This document shows, one piece after another, positions 25,776-37,102 of a stretch of DNA of 64,000 nucleotides. The stretch lies in contig SZNP01000006.1 in assembly GCA_005239435.1 (NCBI GenBank), positions 124,001 to 188,000 of the forward strand. The letters run 5' to 3'. The notes below the pieces were generated by a model, which worked only from the letters and a program-made list of their open reading frames with translations, did no database searches and had not been told where the DNA came from. Every line of letters starts with the position of its first letter. The stretch's first letter is position 1. Source of the DNA: Halorussus salinisoli (GTDB lineage Archaea; Halobacteriota; Halobacteria; Halobacteriales; Haladaptataceae). Both the position numbers and the translations under genes were made by a program.

Positions 25776-26558
25776 TCAGTCCCCGGTCTCGATAGGCCCG
25801 CCGATTTTCTCCCACTCGGTCAGACTCCCCTCGTAGAACGCCAAATCGTCGTAACCGAGCGACGAGAGGACGACGTACGTGTGGCTGATGCGCCGGGCCG
25901 TGTTGCAGTAGAGGACCACGCGCTTGTCGGGCGTGATACCGTGAGCCTCCAGAATCGACTCCAGTTCGTCGCGGGGTTTCAGCCCCCGGGTCTCGTCGTC
26001 CACGAGTTCGCGCCAGTCGAGGTTGACCGCGCCGGGGACGTGGCCCTCCTCGTACTCCCAGTCGTCGCGGGTGTCCACGAGGACGCTGTCGGCGTCCTCG
26101 ATGGCCCGCTCGACTCCCTCGTGGTCTACGAGCGGCGAGTCGGTCGGCGTCCCGACCGCGTACTCCGCGGACTCGACCTCCGGCGCGTCGCTGCTCGTCT
26201 CGTACTCGCGCATCCACGAACTGAAGTCGCCGTCGAGCAGGTGGAGGTCGTCGTGGCCGTAGGCCTCCGCGGTCACGAGGAACCGCGCGGCGAACACGCC
26301 GTGGGTGTCGTCGTAGGCGACGATGGTGTCGTCGGCCGAGATGCCCGCCGCGCCCAGCAGGTCGGCCCACGCATCAGCGCCCGGCAGCATGCCTTCGTCA
26401 CCGTTATCCTCGCTCCGGAACTCGTCGAAGGGGATGCTGACCGCACCGGGGATGTGGCCGATGCCGTCGTACTCCCACGCCTCGCGCACGTCTACGACCG
26501 CCACCTCGCCGAGGTGGTCGGCGAGCCAATCGGCGCTGACTACGACGTTCTGGTTCAT
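25776..26558 (-). CDS. Thiosulfate sulfurtransferase, two rhodanese domains
   Basis: A 260-residue protein with two tandem rhodanese domains. The first (about 5-125) is inactive, with YDDTHGVFAAR in the active loop. The second (about 140-260) carries the catalytic Cys218 in VVLYCNTARRISHTY. It moves sulfane sulfur from thiosulfate or a similar donor to cyanide or a thiol acceptor. The ATG at 26558 begins the first domain (MNQNVVVSADWL). Divergent from a second two-domain sulfurtransferase, with 234 bases between them. Confidence 0.88.
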   Translation of the reverse strand: MNQNVVVSADWLADHLGEVAVVDVREAWEYDGIGHIPGAVSIPFDEFRSEDNGDEGMLPGADAWADLLGAAGISADDTIVAYDDTHGVFAARFLVTAEAYGHDDLHLLDGDFSSWMREYETSSDAPEVESAEYAVGTPTDSPLVDHEGVERAIEDADSVLVDTRDDWEYEEGHVPGAVNLDWRELVDDETRGLKPRDELESILEAHGITPDKRVVLYCNTARRISHTYVVLSSLGYDDLAFYEGSLTEWEKIGGPIETGD

Positions 26559-26760
26559 CGGACCAGCGTAGGGAGTCCGGTGGTAAATGTCCCCCGTTCC
26601 GGACGGTCTCTCGCAGCATCTCACAGCTACCAGAGATAATTGCCGCATCCTGCCCGGCGAGCGTTGTCAGTTCGAATATATTTCTGGCGGATAGCTCCGC
26701 CACCGGCAATCCTTTCCGGTACGGGAGACACAAGGCGTTACCTACCGTAAGTAAAGAGGA

Positions 26761-26766
26761 TATAAC
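26761..26766 (+). promoter_or_regulatory. TATA box of the 26793 gene
   Basis: TATAAC is centred about 30 bases before the ATG at 26793 but only 24 before the ATG at 26787, so it favours the second ATG as a leaderless start. Confidence 0.6.
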
Positions 26767-26792
26767 GAGAGGCCGTGTACGTCTAGATGGTT

Positions 26793-27659
26793 ATGAGCGA
26801 CACCGAGTACGCAAACGACGTTCTCGTCTCCGCCGACTGGGTGGAGAATCACCTAGACGAGTTCCAGAGCGACGACCCCGAGTACCGACTCGTGGAAGTC
26901 GACGTAGACACCGAGGCCTACGACGAAGCCCACGCGCCGGGCGCTATCGGCTTCAACTGGGAGACTCAGCTTCAGGACCAGACTCAGCGCGACATCCTCG
27001 AAAAGGACGACTTCGAGGACCTGCTCGGGAGCCACGGCATCACCGAGGACTCGACGGTGGTCCTCTACGGCGACAACTCCAACTGGTTCGCGGCCTACGC
27101 CTACTGGCAGTTCAAGTACTACGGCCACGACGACGTGCGCCTGCTCGACGGCGGCCGCGACTACTGGCTGGAAAACGACTACCCGACCACCGACGAAGTA
27201 CCGGAGTTCTCCGAGCAGACCTACGAGGCGGGCGGCCCGCGCGAGTCCATTCGCGCCTACCGCGACGACGTGGAGAAGGCCATCGACCGCGGCGTCCCCC
27301 TCGTGGACGTGCGCTCGCCCGAGGAGTACAGCGGCGAGGTCCTCGCCCCGCCGGGCCTCCAGGAGACCGCCCAGCGCGGCGGCCACATTCCCGGCGCGAG
27401 GAACATCTCGTGGGCCGCGGTCACGAACGACGACGGCACGTTCAAGACCCGCGACGAACTCGAAGACCTCTACGCCGACGAGGACATCGACGGCGACGGA
27501 ACGACGGTCGCGTACTGCCGCATCGGCGAGCGCTCGTCGGTCGCCTGGTTCGCGCTCCACGAACTGCTCGGCTACGACGACACCGTGAACTACGACGGGT
27601 CCTGGACCGAGTGGGGCAATCTCGTGGACGCACCCATCGAGACCGGTAGCGGCGAGTAG
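26793..27659 (+). CDS. Thiosulfate sulfurtransferase, two rhodanese domains
   Basis: A 288-residue protein. The N-terminal rhodanese domain is inactive (YGDNSNWFAAYAYW). The C-terminal one has VDVRSPEEYSGE, then the active loop YCRIGERSS with Cys242, the CRxGxR(S/T) motif of true thiosulfate sulfurtransferases. It transfers sulfur from thiosulfate. The TATA box position supports the ATG at 26793 rather than the in-frame ATG at 26787. Divergent partner at 25776-26558; the two probably share regulation. Confidence 0.9.
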   Translation: MSDTEYANDVLVSADWVENHLDEFQSDDPEYRLVEVDVDTEAYDEAHAPGAIGFNWETQLQDQTQRDILEKDDFEDLLGSHGITEDSTVVLYGDNSNWFAAYAYWQFKYYGHDDVRLLDGGRDYWLENDYPTTDEVPEFSEQTYEAGGPRESIRAYRDDVEKAIDRGVPLVDVRSPEEYSGEVLAPPGLQETAQRGGHIPGARNISWAAVTNDDGTFKTRDELEDLYADEDIDGDGTTVAYCRIGERSSVAWFALHELLGYDDTVNYDGSWTEWGNLVDAPIETGSGE

Positions 27660-27731
27660 TTCCGTAACTTCGTCTTCGTCTTTTCCGCCGCTGTCGCTAC
27701 TTACAAGCGACTGGTTTCCGTACTGGAACCC

Positions 27732-28364
27732 ATGAACCCAGACGAGTTCCTCGACACCGTCCGCGACGAGAACGAGACCGCGCTCTCACGACTCGGCTCC
27801 TCGAAATCGCTCTACGCCGAGACCGAAGGCGAGATGGAACCGGAAGTCGTGTTCCGCGCCGCCGCGGAGGCCGAACACGCCGCCAGCGAGACGTTCCAGC
27901 AGTGGGCCGACGACGGGGACGCCGCCGAGTCGGTCCGCGAGACCTTCGCCGACTTCGCCGAGCAGGAGCGCGACCACTACGAGCAGGTCACGGCGAAACT
28001 GGACGACGACCACGAACCGAGCGAGGTGCCTGCCATCCACGACTACCTGCGAGGTATCGAGGACGACGCGGGCCGCGTCGGTGGCTTCCTCGGCCGGACG
28101 CTCGCCAGCGAGAAGTCCAAAGAGCAGATGGTCGGCTTCTTCGTCGGGCAGGCCGACCCCCAGACCGCCCAACTGTTCCGTGACTTGGGCGGCGACCTGG
28201 ACGGGCAAATCGAGCGCGGGACGGAGTTACTGGCGGAGGTCTGCGAGAGCGAAGACGACTGGGACCGTGCGCTGGAGGCCGCGAACGGCGTGATTCAGAC
28301 GGCCTACGACGAGTACACCGAGACGCTGGAAGGGATGGGCGTGAATCCGAAGCCCGTCTGTTAA
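27732..28364 (+). CDS. Rubrerythrin/ferritin-like protein
   Basis: A 210-residue four-helix protein. AAEAEHAASETFQQWA and FAEQERDHYEQV carry the Glu/His metal-ligand pattern of ferritin-like di-iron proteins, and a second helical pair follows (DLDGQIERGTELL). The usual C-terminal rubredoxin domain is missing. The single late Cys is the last residue. It is likely to handle peroxide or iron. A TTACAAG box about 30 bases before the ATG fits leaderless transcription. Confidence 0.75.
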   Translation: MNPDEFLDTVRDENETALSRLGSSKSLYAETEGEMEPEVVFRAAAEAEHAASETFQQWADDGDAAESVRETFADFAEQERDHYEQVTAKLDDDHEPSEVPAIHDYLRGIEDDAGRVGGFLGRTLASEKSKEQMVGFFVGQADPQTAQLFRDLGGDLDGQIERGTELLAEVCESEDDWDRALEAANGVIQTAYDEYTETLEGMGVNPKPVC

Positions 28365-28502
28365 GCGGTTTCACACTCGGTCGCGGCGGTCGCGGCGATC
28401 GCGGAGTCGCTGGCCGAGGACCCACGCAATCTCCCTTCGGGGTTCACGATTGACGGACGCGACGAGGGGGTAAAGTAGCTCCAATCCCTACCTCGCTCTA
28501 CA

Positions 28503-30563
<2,061 letters not shown>

Positions 30564-30646
30564 CCTGCCTCGCGGCGTTTCGCACCCGACATTCGATTAT
30601 CACGAACGTTAGTGTCGGAAATGTTGATTGTGTTCGGCGTGGTGCG

Positions 30647-31414
30647 ATGAAGGAGACCATGGGAGAGAGTACCGATGCACACGAAAAGTATGGCGAGATG
30701 GCGGCGAGGTACGCCGACTCGAACCCCGACCAGCGGGCCCGCGCCGAGTACGAGTGGCCCGTCGTCCGAAGTCTGCTTCCCGACGTTTCTGGCAAACGCG
30801 TCCTCGACGCTGGTTGTGGGTCGGGCTACTACTCGGCGTGGCTGGCCGAGCGAGGTGCCGAAGTCGTCGGCATCGACGCGAGCGAGGAGATGATAGCCGA
30901 GGCGACCGACCGACACGGAGACGAAGCGACCTTTCTGGTCGCGGACCTGCGCGAACCGCTCGACGCCTTCGAGGACGAGAGCTTCGACCTCGTGGTCAGT
31001 CAACTCACCCTCGAACACGTCGAGGACTGGCGACCGCCGATGGCGGAGTTCCACCGGGTGTCGAAACCGGGCGGCCGACTCGTCGTCTCGTGCGACCACC
31101 CGTTCACCACCTACTTCGTCATCGAACACGAGGACCCCGAAATCGGGAGCGCGGACGCCACGGAAGCGGATTACTACGAGGTCGAACGCTACGACCGCGT
31201 CTGGGGAGAGGGCGAGAAGCGAATCGAGATTCCGTGCTATCGGCGGTCGCTCCGCGGCGTCCTCGGGCCGATATTCGGGGCCGGGTTCGTCCTCGAAGAC
31301 CTGCGAGAGCCGAGACCGCCCGAAACCGACGGCCCGCTCGCGTACTTCGAGTCGCACACGCCGCGGTTTCTGGTCGTCCGAGCGCGGAAGCCGTCGCCGT
31401 CTTCGAGGCGGTAG
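30647..31414 (+). CDS. Class I SAM-dependent methyltransferase
   Basis: A 255-residue methyltransferase. Motif I is RVLDAGCGSGYYSAWLAERG, acidic motif II VVGIDASEEMI, motif III DLVVSQLTLEHVEDW, then FHRVSKPGGRLVVS. The lead EKYGEMAARYADSNPDQRARAEYEWP is typical of this group. It starts at the ATG at 30647; an in-frame ATG at 30659 is equally plausible. The substrate is unknown. Confidence 0.85.
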   Translation: MKETMGESTDAHEKYGEMAARYADSNPDQRARAEYEWPVVRSLLPDVSGKRVLDAGCGSGYYSAWLAERGAEVVGIDASEEMIAEATDRHGDEATFLVADLREPLDAFEDESFDLVVSQLTLEHVEDWRPPMAEFHRVSKPGGRLVVSCDHPFTTYFVIEHEDPEIGSADATEADYYEVERYDRVWGEGEKRIEIPCYRRSLRGVLGPIFGAGFVLEDLREPRPPETDGPLAYFESHTPRFLVVRARKPSPSSRR

Positions 31415-31492
31415 AAAACCTCATCATCGTCCGCAATTGGTTGTGAGCTTCATCAATCCTTTTCAGTAAGCCGTTTTTTAGACCGGGCCACC

Positions 31493-31567
31493 ATGGAACA
31501 GCAACTGCCGTTCGCTCGCTCCGACCCTGGCCACCCGATTCAGCCACCGACAGGAGGCTTCGCGTAG
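31493..31567 (+). CDS. 24-codon ORF abutting the TSUP gene
   Basis: ATG at 31493 gives MEQQLPFARSDPGHPIQPPT and GGFA, ending in a TAG at 31565-31567 that touches the ATG of the transporter at 31568 with no gap. Exact abutment suggests translational coupling. It is Pro-rich with no hydrophobic segment, so it is not a signal peptide. Two T-rich boxes upstream (about 31460 and 31473-31480) leave the transcription start unclear. It may be a chance frame. Confidence 0.4.
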   Translation: MEQQLPFARSDPGHPIQPPTGGFA

Positions 31568-32440
31568 ATGGCGCTCCCTCTCGGATTCACCGCAATCGGT
31601 CTGATAACGTTCGTACTTCTCACGTTCGCAATTTGTACTACGGTCAATACGTTCGCCATGGAGGCGGCGGTCCTCTTCGTCCCCGCCTTCCTGTTCGTCT
31701 ACCCCGAGCTCGTTCCGGCGTTCCCCGACGTGACGCTTCAGGCCGCTATCGGTCTCGCGCTGTTCGTGGAACTGTTCGGCTACACCAGTAGCGTCTCGGC
31801 GTACTACTACCGCGAGCAGATAGACCTCGGCGTGGCGAAGGCCATCTTGGTCGTCAGCGTCCCGATTGCCGTGTTCACGCGGTCACTCTCGTACTTCGCT
31901 CCCTCGACGGTGCTGAAGTTGCTCTTCGGCGGGATGCTCATCGTCCTCTCGGCGATACTGTTCAGAGCCCACACCGGCCACGAGGACCACGCCGAGGGAG
32001 TCGCTGCCGACGGGGGCCAGCCGGCCTCTCACGCGTCCACGTTCGACCGGTACGACCGACTCGTCGCGGGGGCCGGCGGTGCGATGGCCGGATTCGTCGC
32101 CATCGCCATCGGCGAACTCACCCAGACCTTGCTCACGGTTCGTAAGGGTATCTCCATCAGGCTCTCGACGGGGACGAGCGCGCTCGTCCTCCACGGAACC
32201 ATCGTCGCCGCACTCGTCACCAACCTCCTCCTGTTGCGGTTCGCACCGCCGAGTTTCAGCGGCCACCACTTCACCGTCCCCTTCGACTTCGGTCTTGTCG
32301 CGGGTCTTACGTGTCTAGTCGGCGGACAGGCGGGCGCGTTCGTCAACAGTCGGGTCTCCGAGCAGACGACCGTCCGCGCCATGATGGTCGTCTACTCGCT
32401 GGTCGGCGCGTTCGTCCTCTTTCGAGTTTTCTTCCTCTGA
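31568..32440 (+). CDS. TSUP-family transporter (TauE/SafE-like)
   Basis: A 290-residue integral membrane protein with about eight helices in two halves, each with the TSUP pattern of a helix rich in Gly and Phe: LPLGFTAIGLITFVLLTFAICTTVN and GGAMAGFVAIAIGELTQTLLTV. A His/Asp-rich loop (FRAHTGHEDHAEG) separates the halves. TSUP proteins move sulfite, sulfonates, sulfur-containing organic anions or related anions. Nearby sulfur genes (rhodaneses, metX-metY) are suggestive only. The small ORF at 31493 ends at its start codon. Confidence 0.82.
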   Translation: MALPLGFTAIGLITFVLLTFAICTTVNTFAMEAAVLFVPAFLFVYPELVPAFPDVTLQAAIGLALFVELFGYTSSVSAYYYREQIDLGVAKAILVVSVPIAVFTRSLSYFAPSTVLKLLFGGMLIVLSAILFRAHTGHEDHAEGVAADGGQPASHASTFDRYDRLVAGAGGAMAGFVAIAIGELTQTLLTVRKGISIRLSTGTSALVLHGTIVAALVTNLLLLRFAPPSFSGHHFTVPFDFGLVAGLTCLVGGQAGAFVNSRVSEQTTVRAMMVVYSLVGAFVLFRVFFL

Positions 32441-32525
32441 CGCGCCGCACACCACTATTTAATCGTCTAACGCCATTCTTCAAATGGAAAGGAAACGAGT
32501 AGCTATCCGAAACAGTTGACTTGCC

Positions 32526-33665
32526 TTATTCGGACTCCGACGCGTTCGTCGTCTCCTCGACGATTTCGACGTCCTCGTCCACGCCGACGCCTTCGCCGTC
32601 CGACTCGGTGAGCATCCCGGCCACGTCGTCCAGACCCAGCAGGTCCTCGGTGTCGGCGTCGAAGTCGAGGCTCTCCAGCGATTCGCGGTCTCCCGCCACG
32701 TCGCTTCCCGTCAGGTGCTTGCCGTACCGACCGACCAGCGACGAGAGTTCCTGCGGGAGGACGAAACTGGTCGAGTCGCCCTGCCCGATGGCGTCCAGCG
32801 TCTCCATCCCCTTGTCGACGACCGCGCGCTCGCCCATCGATTCGGCGGACTTGGCGCGTAGGACGGTCGAAACCGAGTCTCCCTGTGCTTCGAGAATCTG
32901 GCTCTGCTTCTCGCCCTGCGCCCGGATGACGTTCGACGCCTTCTCGCCCTGTGCCTTCTCGATGGCGCTCCGGCGTTCGCCCTGCGCTTCGAGAATCATC
33001 GCCCTGCGGCGGCGCTCGGCGGCGGTCTGCTGTTCCATCGCGCTCACGACGGTCGGTGTGGGCATCACCGACTGGACCTCGACGGCTTCGACCCTGACGC
33101 CCCAGTCGTCGGTCGGCCTGTCGAGTTCCTCGTGGATGCGGGAGTTTATCTCCTTTTGCTGTCGCAGCGTCTCGTCGAGTTCCATGTCGCCCACCACCGC
33201 CCGGAGCGTGGTCTGGGCGAGGTCCGAGACCGCTTTCCGATAGTTGTCGACCTCCAGATACGCCTTCTCGGCGTCCATCACCCGGATGTAGATGACCGCG
33301 TCGGCGGTCACGGGCGAGTTGTCCTCGGTGATGGCCTCCTGTTCGGGCACGTCGAGGGTCTGGGTCCGCATGTCGAAGGTGTGGGTCTCGCTCACGAGCG
33401 GAGGGACGAAGTTCAGACCGGGACCCAACAGCCCCCGGTACTCGCCGAACACCGTCAGCGCGCGCTTCTCGTAGGGGCCGACGATTTCGACCGCACTGGC
33501 GAGAACCACGACGACCAGGCCCAGCGCGAGCAGGCCCACGACCGCCGCGAGGTCCAGGAACGGCAGAACGAAGAGGAGAGCGAGGACCGTGACGACGCCC
33601 GCCAGCAGACGCGAGACGCTCCGCCCGGCGGTGAGTCGCCCGAGTTCGTAGAAGGGGTTATTCAT
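32526..33665 (-). CDS. SPFH/band 7 (stomatin-like) membrane protein
   Basis: A 379-residue protein. Two N-terminal helices (about 18-60), then the SPFH domain: EKRALTVFGEYRGLLGPGLNFVPPLV, TFDMRTQTLDVPEQEAITEDNSPVTADAVIYIRVMD, then DLAQTTLRAVVGDMELDETLRQQKEIN. A long charged coiled coil (EQQTAAERRRRAMILEAQGERRSAIEKAQGEK) follows, and an acidic tail. Such proteins form membrane-microdomain rings and often control proteases. No NfeD partner is adjacent. Confidence 0.9.
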   Translation of the reverse strand: MNNPFYELGRLTAGRSVSRLLAGVVTVLALLFVLPFLDLAAVVGLLALGLVVVVLASAVEIVGPYEKRALTVFGEYRGLLGPGLNFVPPLVSETHTFDMRTQTLDVPEQEAITEDNSPVTADAVIYIRVMDAEKAYLEVDNYRKAVSDLAQTTLRAVVGDMELDETLRQQKEINSRIHEELDRPTDDWGVRVEAVEVQSVMPTPTVVSAMEQQTAAERRRRAMILEAQGERRSAIEKAQGEKASNVIRAQGEKQSQILEAQGDSVSTVLRAKSAESMGERAVVDKGMETLDAIGQGDSTSFVLPQELSSLVGRYGKHLTGSDVAGDRESLESLDFDADTEDLLGLDDVAGMLTESDGEGVGVDEDVEIVEETTNASESE

Positions 33666-33790
33666 GTTGCTTACACGATGCTATGGGGGCATAACGTTTG
33701 ACGTTTGTGTCGGGAGTCGGACAGCGTGATCCCTCTCGCGAAGCCCGGACAACGCGACGTATTATGACGCTGGACCGGGAACGGGGACGT

Positions 33791-34117
33791 ATGTCGAACA
33801 CGCGCGTCGCCGTGGCGAAGGGGTTCTCGGTCGCGGTGGTGAGCATCATGCTCGGTATCGGCGTCTACATCCTCCTGTTCGCCGGAGGGTTCTCCCGGTC
33901 GGGACTGCTGGTCTACTTACTGACGCTCTCGTTCGCCCTGACCAGTACGCGGGGCATCTGGACCGGTCGGTACAAAATCGCGGCCATCGGCGGGGTCGGA
34001 ATGGCCGTCGCGGCGGCGTTACAGAGCGCGCTCGTCGTCGGATTCGCGGTCCTGCTGGTGCTGGCGGTGGTGTTGGGCTACTCGGGACGGACGCGGGAGC
34101 GTCTTCAGACGGAGTAG
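33791..34117 (+). CDS. Small membrane protein, unknown
   Basis: A 108-residue protein with three or four hydrophobic segments (residues about 8-30, 38-55, 64-95) and a basic tail. I chose the ATG at 33791 (MSNTRVAVAKGF); an upstream ATG at 33764 is also in frame. Not recognised. It converges on uvrC, 10 bases between stops. Confidence 0.6.
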   Translation: MSNTRVAVAKGFSVAVVSIMLGIGVYILLFAGGFSRSGLLVYLLTLSFALTSTRGIWTGRYKIAAIGGVGMAVAAALQSALVVGFAVLLVLAVVLGYSGRTRERLQTE

Positions 34118-34127
34118 GTTTCGGGGC

Positions 34128-35933
34128 TCACAACCGCGTCTCGATAGTCTCGGCCGTCTTCTCCCCGACGCCTTCGACCTCCTGCAACTCCGCGACGGAG
34201 GCGTCTCGAATCCCCTCGACGCTCCCGAACCGCCGGAGGAGTTTCCGGCGGGTCTCCGGGCCGATTCCGGGTACGTTGTCGAGTTCGGTCGAAACCTCGT
34301 CGCGCAAGGTCTGGTGGTACTGGACCGCGAAGCGGTGGGCCTCGTCGCGGACGCGCTGGAGGACGTGGAGGTGGTCGGCGTCGCTCGGCCAGTCGTAGGT
34401 TCGGGTCGGCGTGACGACGATTTCCTCGTCTTTGGCGAGTGCGACCGCCGGCACGTCCCAACCCGCGTCGGCGAGGGCCTCGCGCGCCGCACCGAGTTGG
34501 CCCTCTCCGCCGTCGATGAGGAGGAGGTCGGGGTCGGGTCGGTCGTCCCGGCCCTCGATCGCACGGTCGGCCCGCCAGCGCACGAGGTCGTACATGTTGG
34601 CGTAGTCGTCGTTGCGCTCGTCGAGTTTCTTCCGGCGGTAGCCCGACTTGTCGGCAGTGCCGTCCTCGAAGGCCACGTCGCTCCCGACCGCGTGCTTGCC
34701 CTGCGCGTGGCTCACGTCGAAGCCCTCGATGCGCCGGGGCACCCGATCGAGGTCGAGGGCGTCCCGAAGCGCCGCCAGAGCGTCGGGTTCGCCCGCGCCG
34801 CGCCGGGCGTTCTTCAGCGCGAGGTCCACGAGAGTCGCCTCCCGGCCAGCGCCGGGGACCCGGGCCGACACGCCCTCGCGTTCGAGCCAGTCGAGTACCT
34901 CGTCGTCGTCCGGCCGGTCGGAGAACAGGAGCGCGTCGGGCAGGTCGCGCTCGGTGTAGTACTGGGTGACGAACGCCGAGAGGACCGCCCCCGAACGGGT
35001 GTCCGCGTCGGGCGCGTCCGTGTCCGCGTCCCCCTCGGGAATCGTCACGGCGTGGCGCTCGCGGGCGACGAGTTGGCCCGACTCGCTGTGGAGGCGCGCG
35101 ACCGTCGCCGAGTCGCCAGCGAGGCTGACGCCGAGTACGTCCACGGTGCGCTCGTCGTCTTGGCTGGCGACCGCCTCGCCCGCGCCGCCGTGGAACCCCT
35201 CTACGGCGTCGAGTTTGTCCCGGAGGTTGGCCGCGCGCTCGAACTCCTGATTCGCGGCGGCGTCCTCCATCTCCCTGCGCAGGGGGTCGGCAAGGACGCC
35301 GGTCTCGCCCTCGAAGAAGCGGACGACCGACTCCACGTCGGTGACGTAGGAGTCGCGGTCGATTTCGGCGGTACACGGGGCCGAGCAGAGCCCGATGTCG
35401 TAGTCGAGGCAGGGCCGGTCTCGGTTGGCGAACTTGTGGTCCGAACACCCCCGGACGCCGTAGGTCTCTCGGAGGGCCTTCACGACCGTCTCGACCCGCG
35501 TCTTCTTCGTGAAGGGGCCGAAGACGCGCGGGCCGGAGACTTGCGAGTCACCGCCGTCGCTCCGAGCGCGGGCCTCCGGGTCGGGGTCGCGGGTGATCTC
35601 GATTCGGGGGAACTCGTGGTCGGTGAGTTGGACGAGGGGATAGGACTTGTCGTCCTTCAGTCGGACGTTGTATCGAGGCTGGAACCGCTTGATGAGGTTG
35701 GCTTCGAGCAGGAGGGCCTGCGTTTCGGTGTCGGTGACGGAGTAGTCGATGTCGTCGGCGCGTCGGACCATCCGGCGGATACGCTCGCCCCGCGGGTCGG
35801 CGTACGACCGCACCCGGTCGCGGAGGTCCACGGCCTTGCCGACGTAGACTACCGTCTCGCCGTCTTCGAATTGGTAGACCCCGGGCTGGCGTGGTAACTC
35901 CGCCGCGCGCTCTCGAACCGCGTCCCCGTCCAT
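34128..35933 (-). CDS. uvrC: UvrABC excinuclease subunit C
   Basis: A 601-residue protein. The N-terminal GIY-YIG nuclease domain is degenerate in spelling ([28 protein letters not shown]). Then [25 protein letters not shown] (Cys-rich), the UVR motif region ([21 protein letters not shown]), the RNase H-like endonuclease ([31 protein letters not shown]) and a helix-hairpin-helix pair at the C-terminus ([32 protein letters not shown]). It makes the dual incisions in nucleotide excision repair with UvrB. Confidence 0.96.
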   Translation of the reverse strand: MDGDAVRERAAELPRQPGVYQFEDGETVVYVGKAVDLRDRVRSYADPRGERIRRMVRRADDIDYSVTDTETQALLLEANLIKRFQPRYNVRLKDDKSYPLVQLTDHEFPRIEITRDPDPEARARSDGGDSQVSGPRVFGPFTKKTRVETVVKALRETYGVRGCSDHKFANRDRPCLDYDIGLCSAPCTAEIDRDSYVTDVESVVRFFEGETGVLADPLRREMEDAAANQEFERAANLRDKLDAVEGFHGGAGEAVASQDDERTVDVLGVSLAGDSATVARLHSESGQLVARERHAVTIPEGDADTDAPDADTRSGAVLSAFVTQYYTERDLPDALLFSDRPDDDEVLDWLEREGVSARVPGAGREATLVDLALKNARRGAGEPDALAALRDALDLDRVPRRIEGFDVSHAQGKHAVGSDVAFEDGTADKSGYRRKKLDERNDDYANMYDLVRWRADRAIEGRDDRPDPDLLLIDGGEGQLGAAREALADAGWDVPAVALAKDEEIVVTPTRTYDWPSDADHLHVLQRVRDEAHRFAVQYHQTLRDEVSTELDNVPGIGPETRRKLLRRFGSVEGIRDASVAELQEVEGVGEKTAETIETRL

Positions 35934-35942
35934 CGAGCGCGG

Positions 35943-36557
35943 CTAGTCGCTACGTGGCTTTGAACCTGTTCCTACCGCGGTCCGGAGTCGTCTGGCGACG
36001 TCTTCGGCGTCGTCGCTGTGGACCGGGACGCGCATGGGATCGCGGCCAGCGCGTTCGATGACGAGTTCGCGCTCCCGGGAACCGAAGTAGAGTGCCGCGA
36101 GTGCGACGGCCGCGAGAATCAGGAGGCCGCCGACGACGAGGAGACCGTTCGTGAGCGTGCCGAGAGCCTTCGGGAGAAAAGAGACGAGTTGAGCGATGCC
36201 GGAGCCAGGTGCGTTTTCGGGTGGATTCGCCGCGTCGAGTTGGTCGAGGATACCGCTGGTCTTCAGGAGGATGCCGCCGCCGAGCAGGACCGCACCGTAG
36301 ACGCCAGTTCGGACGCTCCAACCGACGTACGACCGGTGTCCCGTGGTCTCGACGTTTGCGTCGAGGACGTTCGGTCGGTCGGCGTGGTCGAACCGTCGCC
36401 CGTCGCCATTGGGGGTGAAAACGAGGACTCGGTGGGTCGTGACCGCGACGCGCGCACCCTCAACCGTGAACTCCTCTTCGACCTCCTCACCTTGAAACAG
36501 CATCTCGGAGAGGCGGTCGTCGGTCGCCTGGGACAACGGGGACTGGCTCATCGTCAT
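35943..36557 (-). CDS. Membrane protein with PH-like head, unknown
   Basis: A 204-residue protein. Residues 18-80 (LFQGEEVEEEFTVEGARVAVTTHRVLVFTPNGDGRRFDHAD) resemble a bacterial/archaeal PH-like beta domain. Two membrane segments follow (about 88-102 and 133-158), then a C-terminal SRERELVIERAGRDPMRVPVHSDDAEDVARRL beta/helix unit also like a PH-domain tail. No known function. Directly downstream of uvrC's start in opposite sense of its neighbours; no operon. Confidence 0.6.
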   Translation of the reverse strand: MTMSQSPLSQATDDRLSEMLFQGEEVEEEFTVEGARVAVTTHRVLVFTPNGDGRRFDHADRPNVLDANVETTGHRSYVGWSVRTGVYGAVLLGGGILLKTSGILDQLDAANPPENAPGSGIAQLVSFLPKALGTLTNGLLVVGGLLILAAVALAALYFGSRERELVIERAGRDPMRVPVHSDDAEDVARRLRTAVGTGSKPRSD

Positions 36558-36754
36558 TACGTCGCCGAGAGGGAACTAAGACGGTTGCGGCCGATACATC
36601 GTACTCCGTGTCCCCTGGATTCCTGCCACCCGTGGACCATCATTCATAGACCGATACGCCGCTTTCCGTCTTAACACTACTGGCAGTATCAGCGAGGGGA
36701 AAGGTGAAGAATCTAACTCGGTGGATTCAACTCGCTTCCGGGAAAGGTTCGGAC

Positions 36755-37018
36755 ATGGACGACGAGCGACTCTGGCTCGTAGAGCGAACCTACACGGACA
36801 AAGGACTGGTCTCGCTGGTGTACGCCACGACGGACGGCGAGTACAGCGTCCAGCGCCAGCGTTCGATGAACATGCTCCGGCAGGGCGCGGACGTGACCGC
36901 CGCCATCGACGCCGACGCCGAGAGCCTGAACCCGGTCGAAGACGACGAGACCCGCCAGCGGTACGCCGACGAAGCGACTCGGATGGCCGACCAGCACGAC
37001 CCGGACGAAACGGTGTGA
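36755..37018 (+). CDS. Conserved small haloarchaeal protein
   Basis: An 87-residue acidic soluble protein: MDDERLWLVERTYTDKGLVSLVYATTDGEY, then DETRQRYADEATRMADQHDP. I recall close relatives in other haloarchaea with this layout but no function. It precedes the ABC exporter pair by 84 bases in the same direction. The ATG at 36755 is preferred over an in-frame codon at 36704 because the longer N-terminus is not conserved in character. Confidence 0.6.
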   Translation: MDDERLWLVERTYTDKGLVSLVYATTDGEYSVQRQRSMNMLRQGADVTAAIDADAESLNPVEDDETRQRYADEATRMADQHDPDETV

Positions 37019-37102
37019 CGGCCGTCTGTCGACCCTCTTTTCAGTCCATTGGCCAACACGATAAGACAAGGGTTTACATGAGGGAGCGCAAAAGGCGCGA
37101 CT

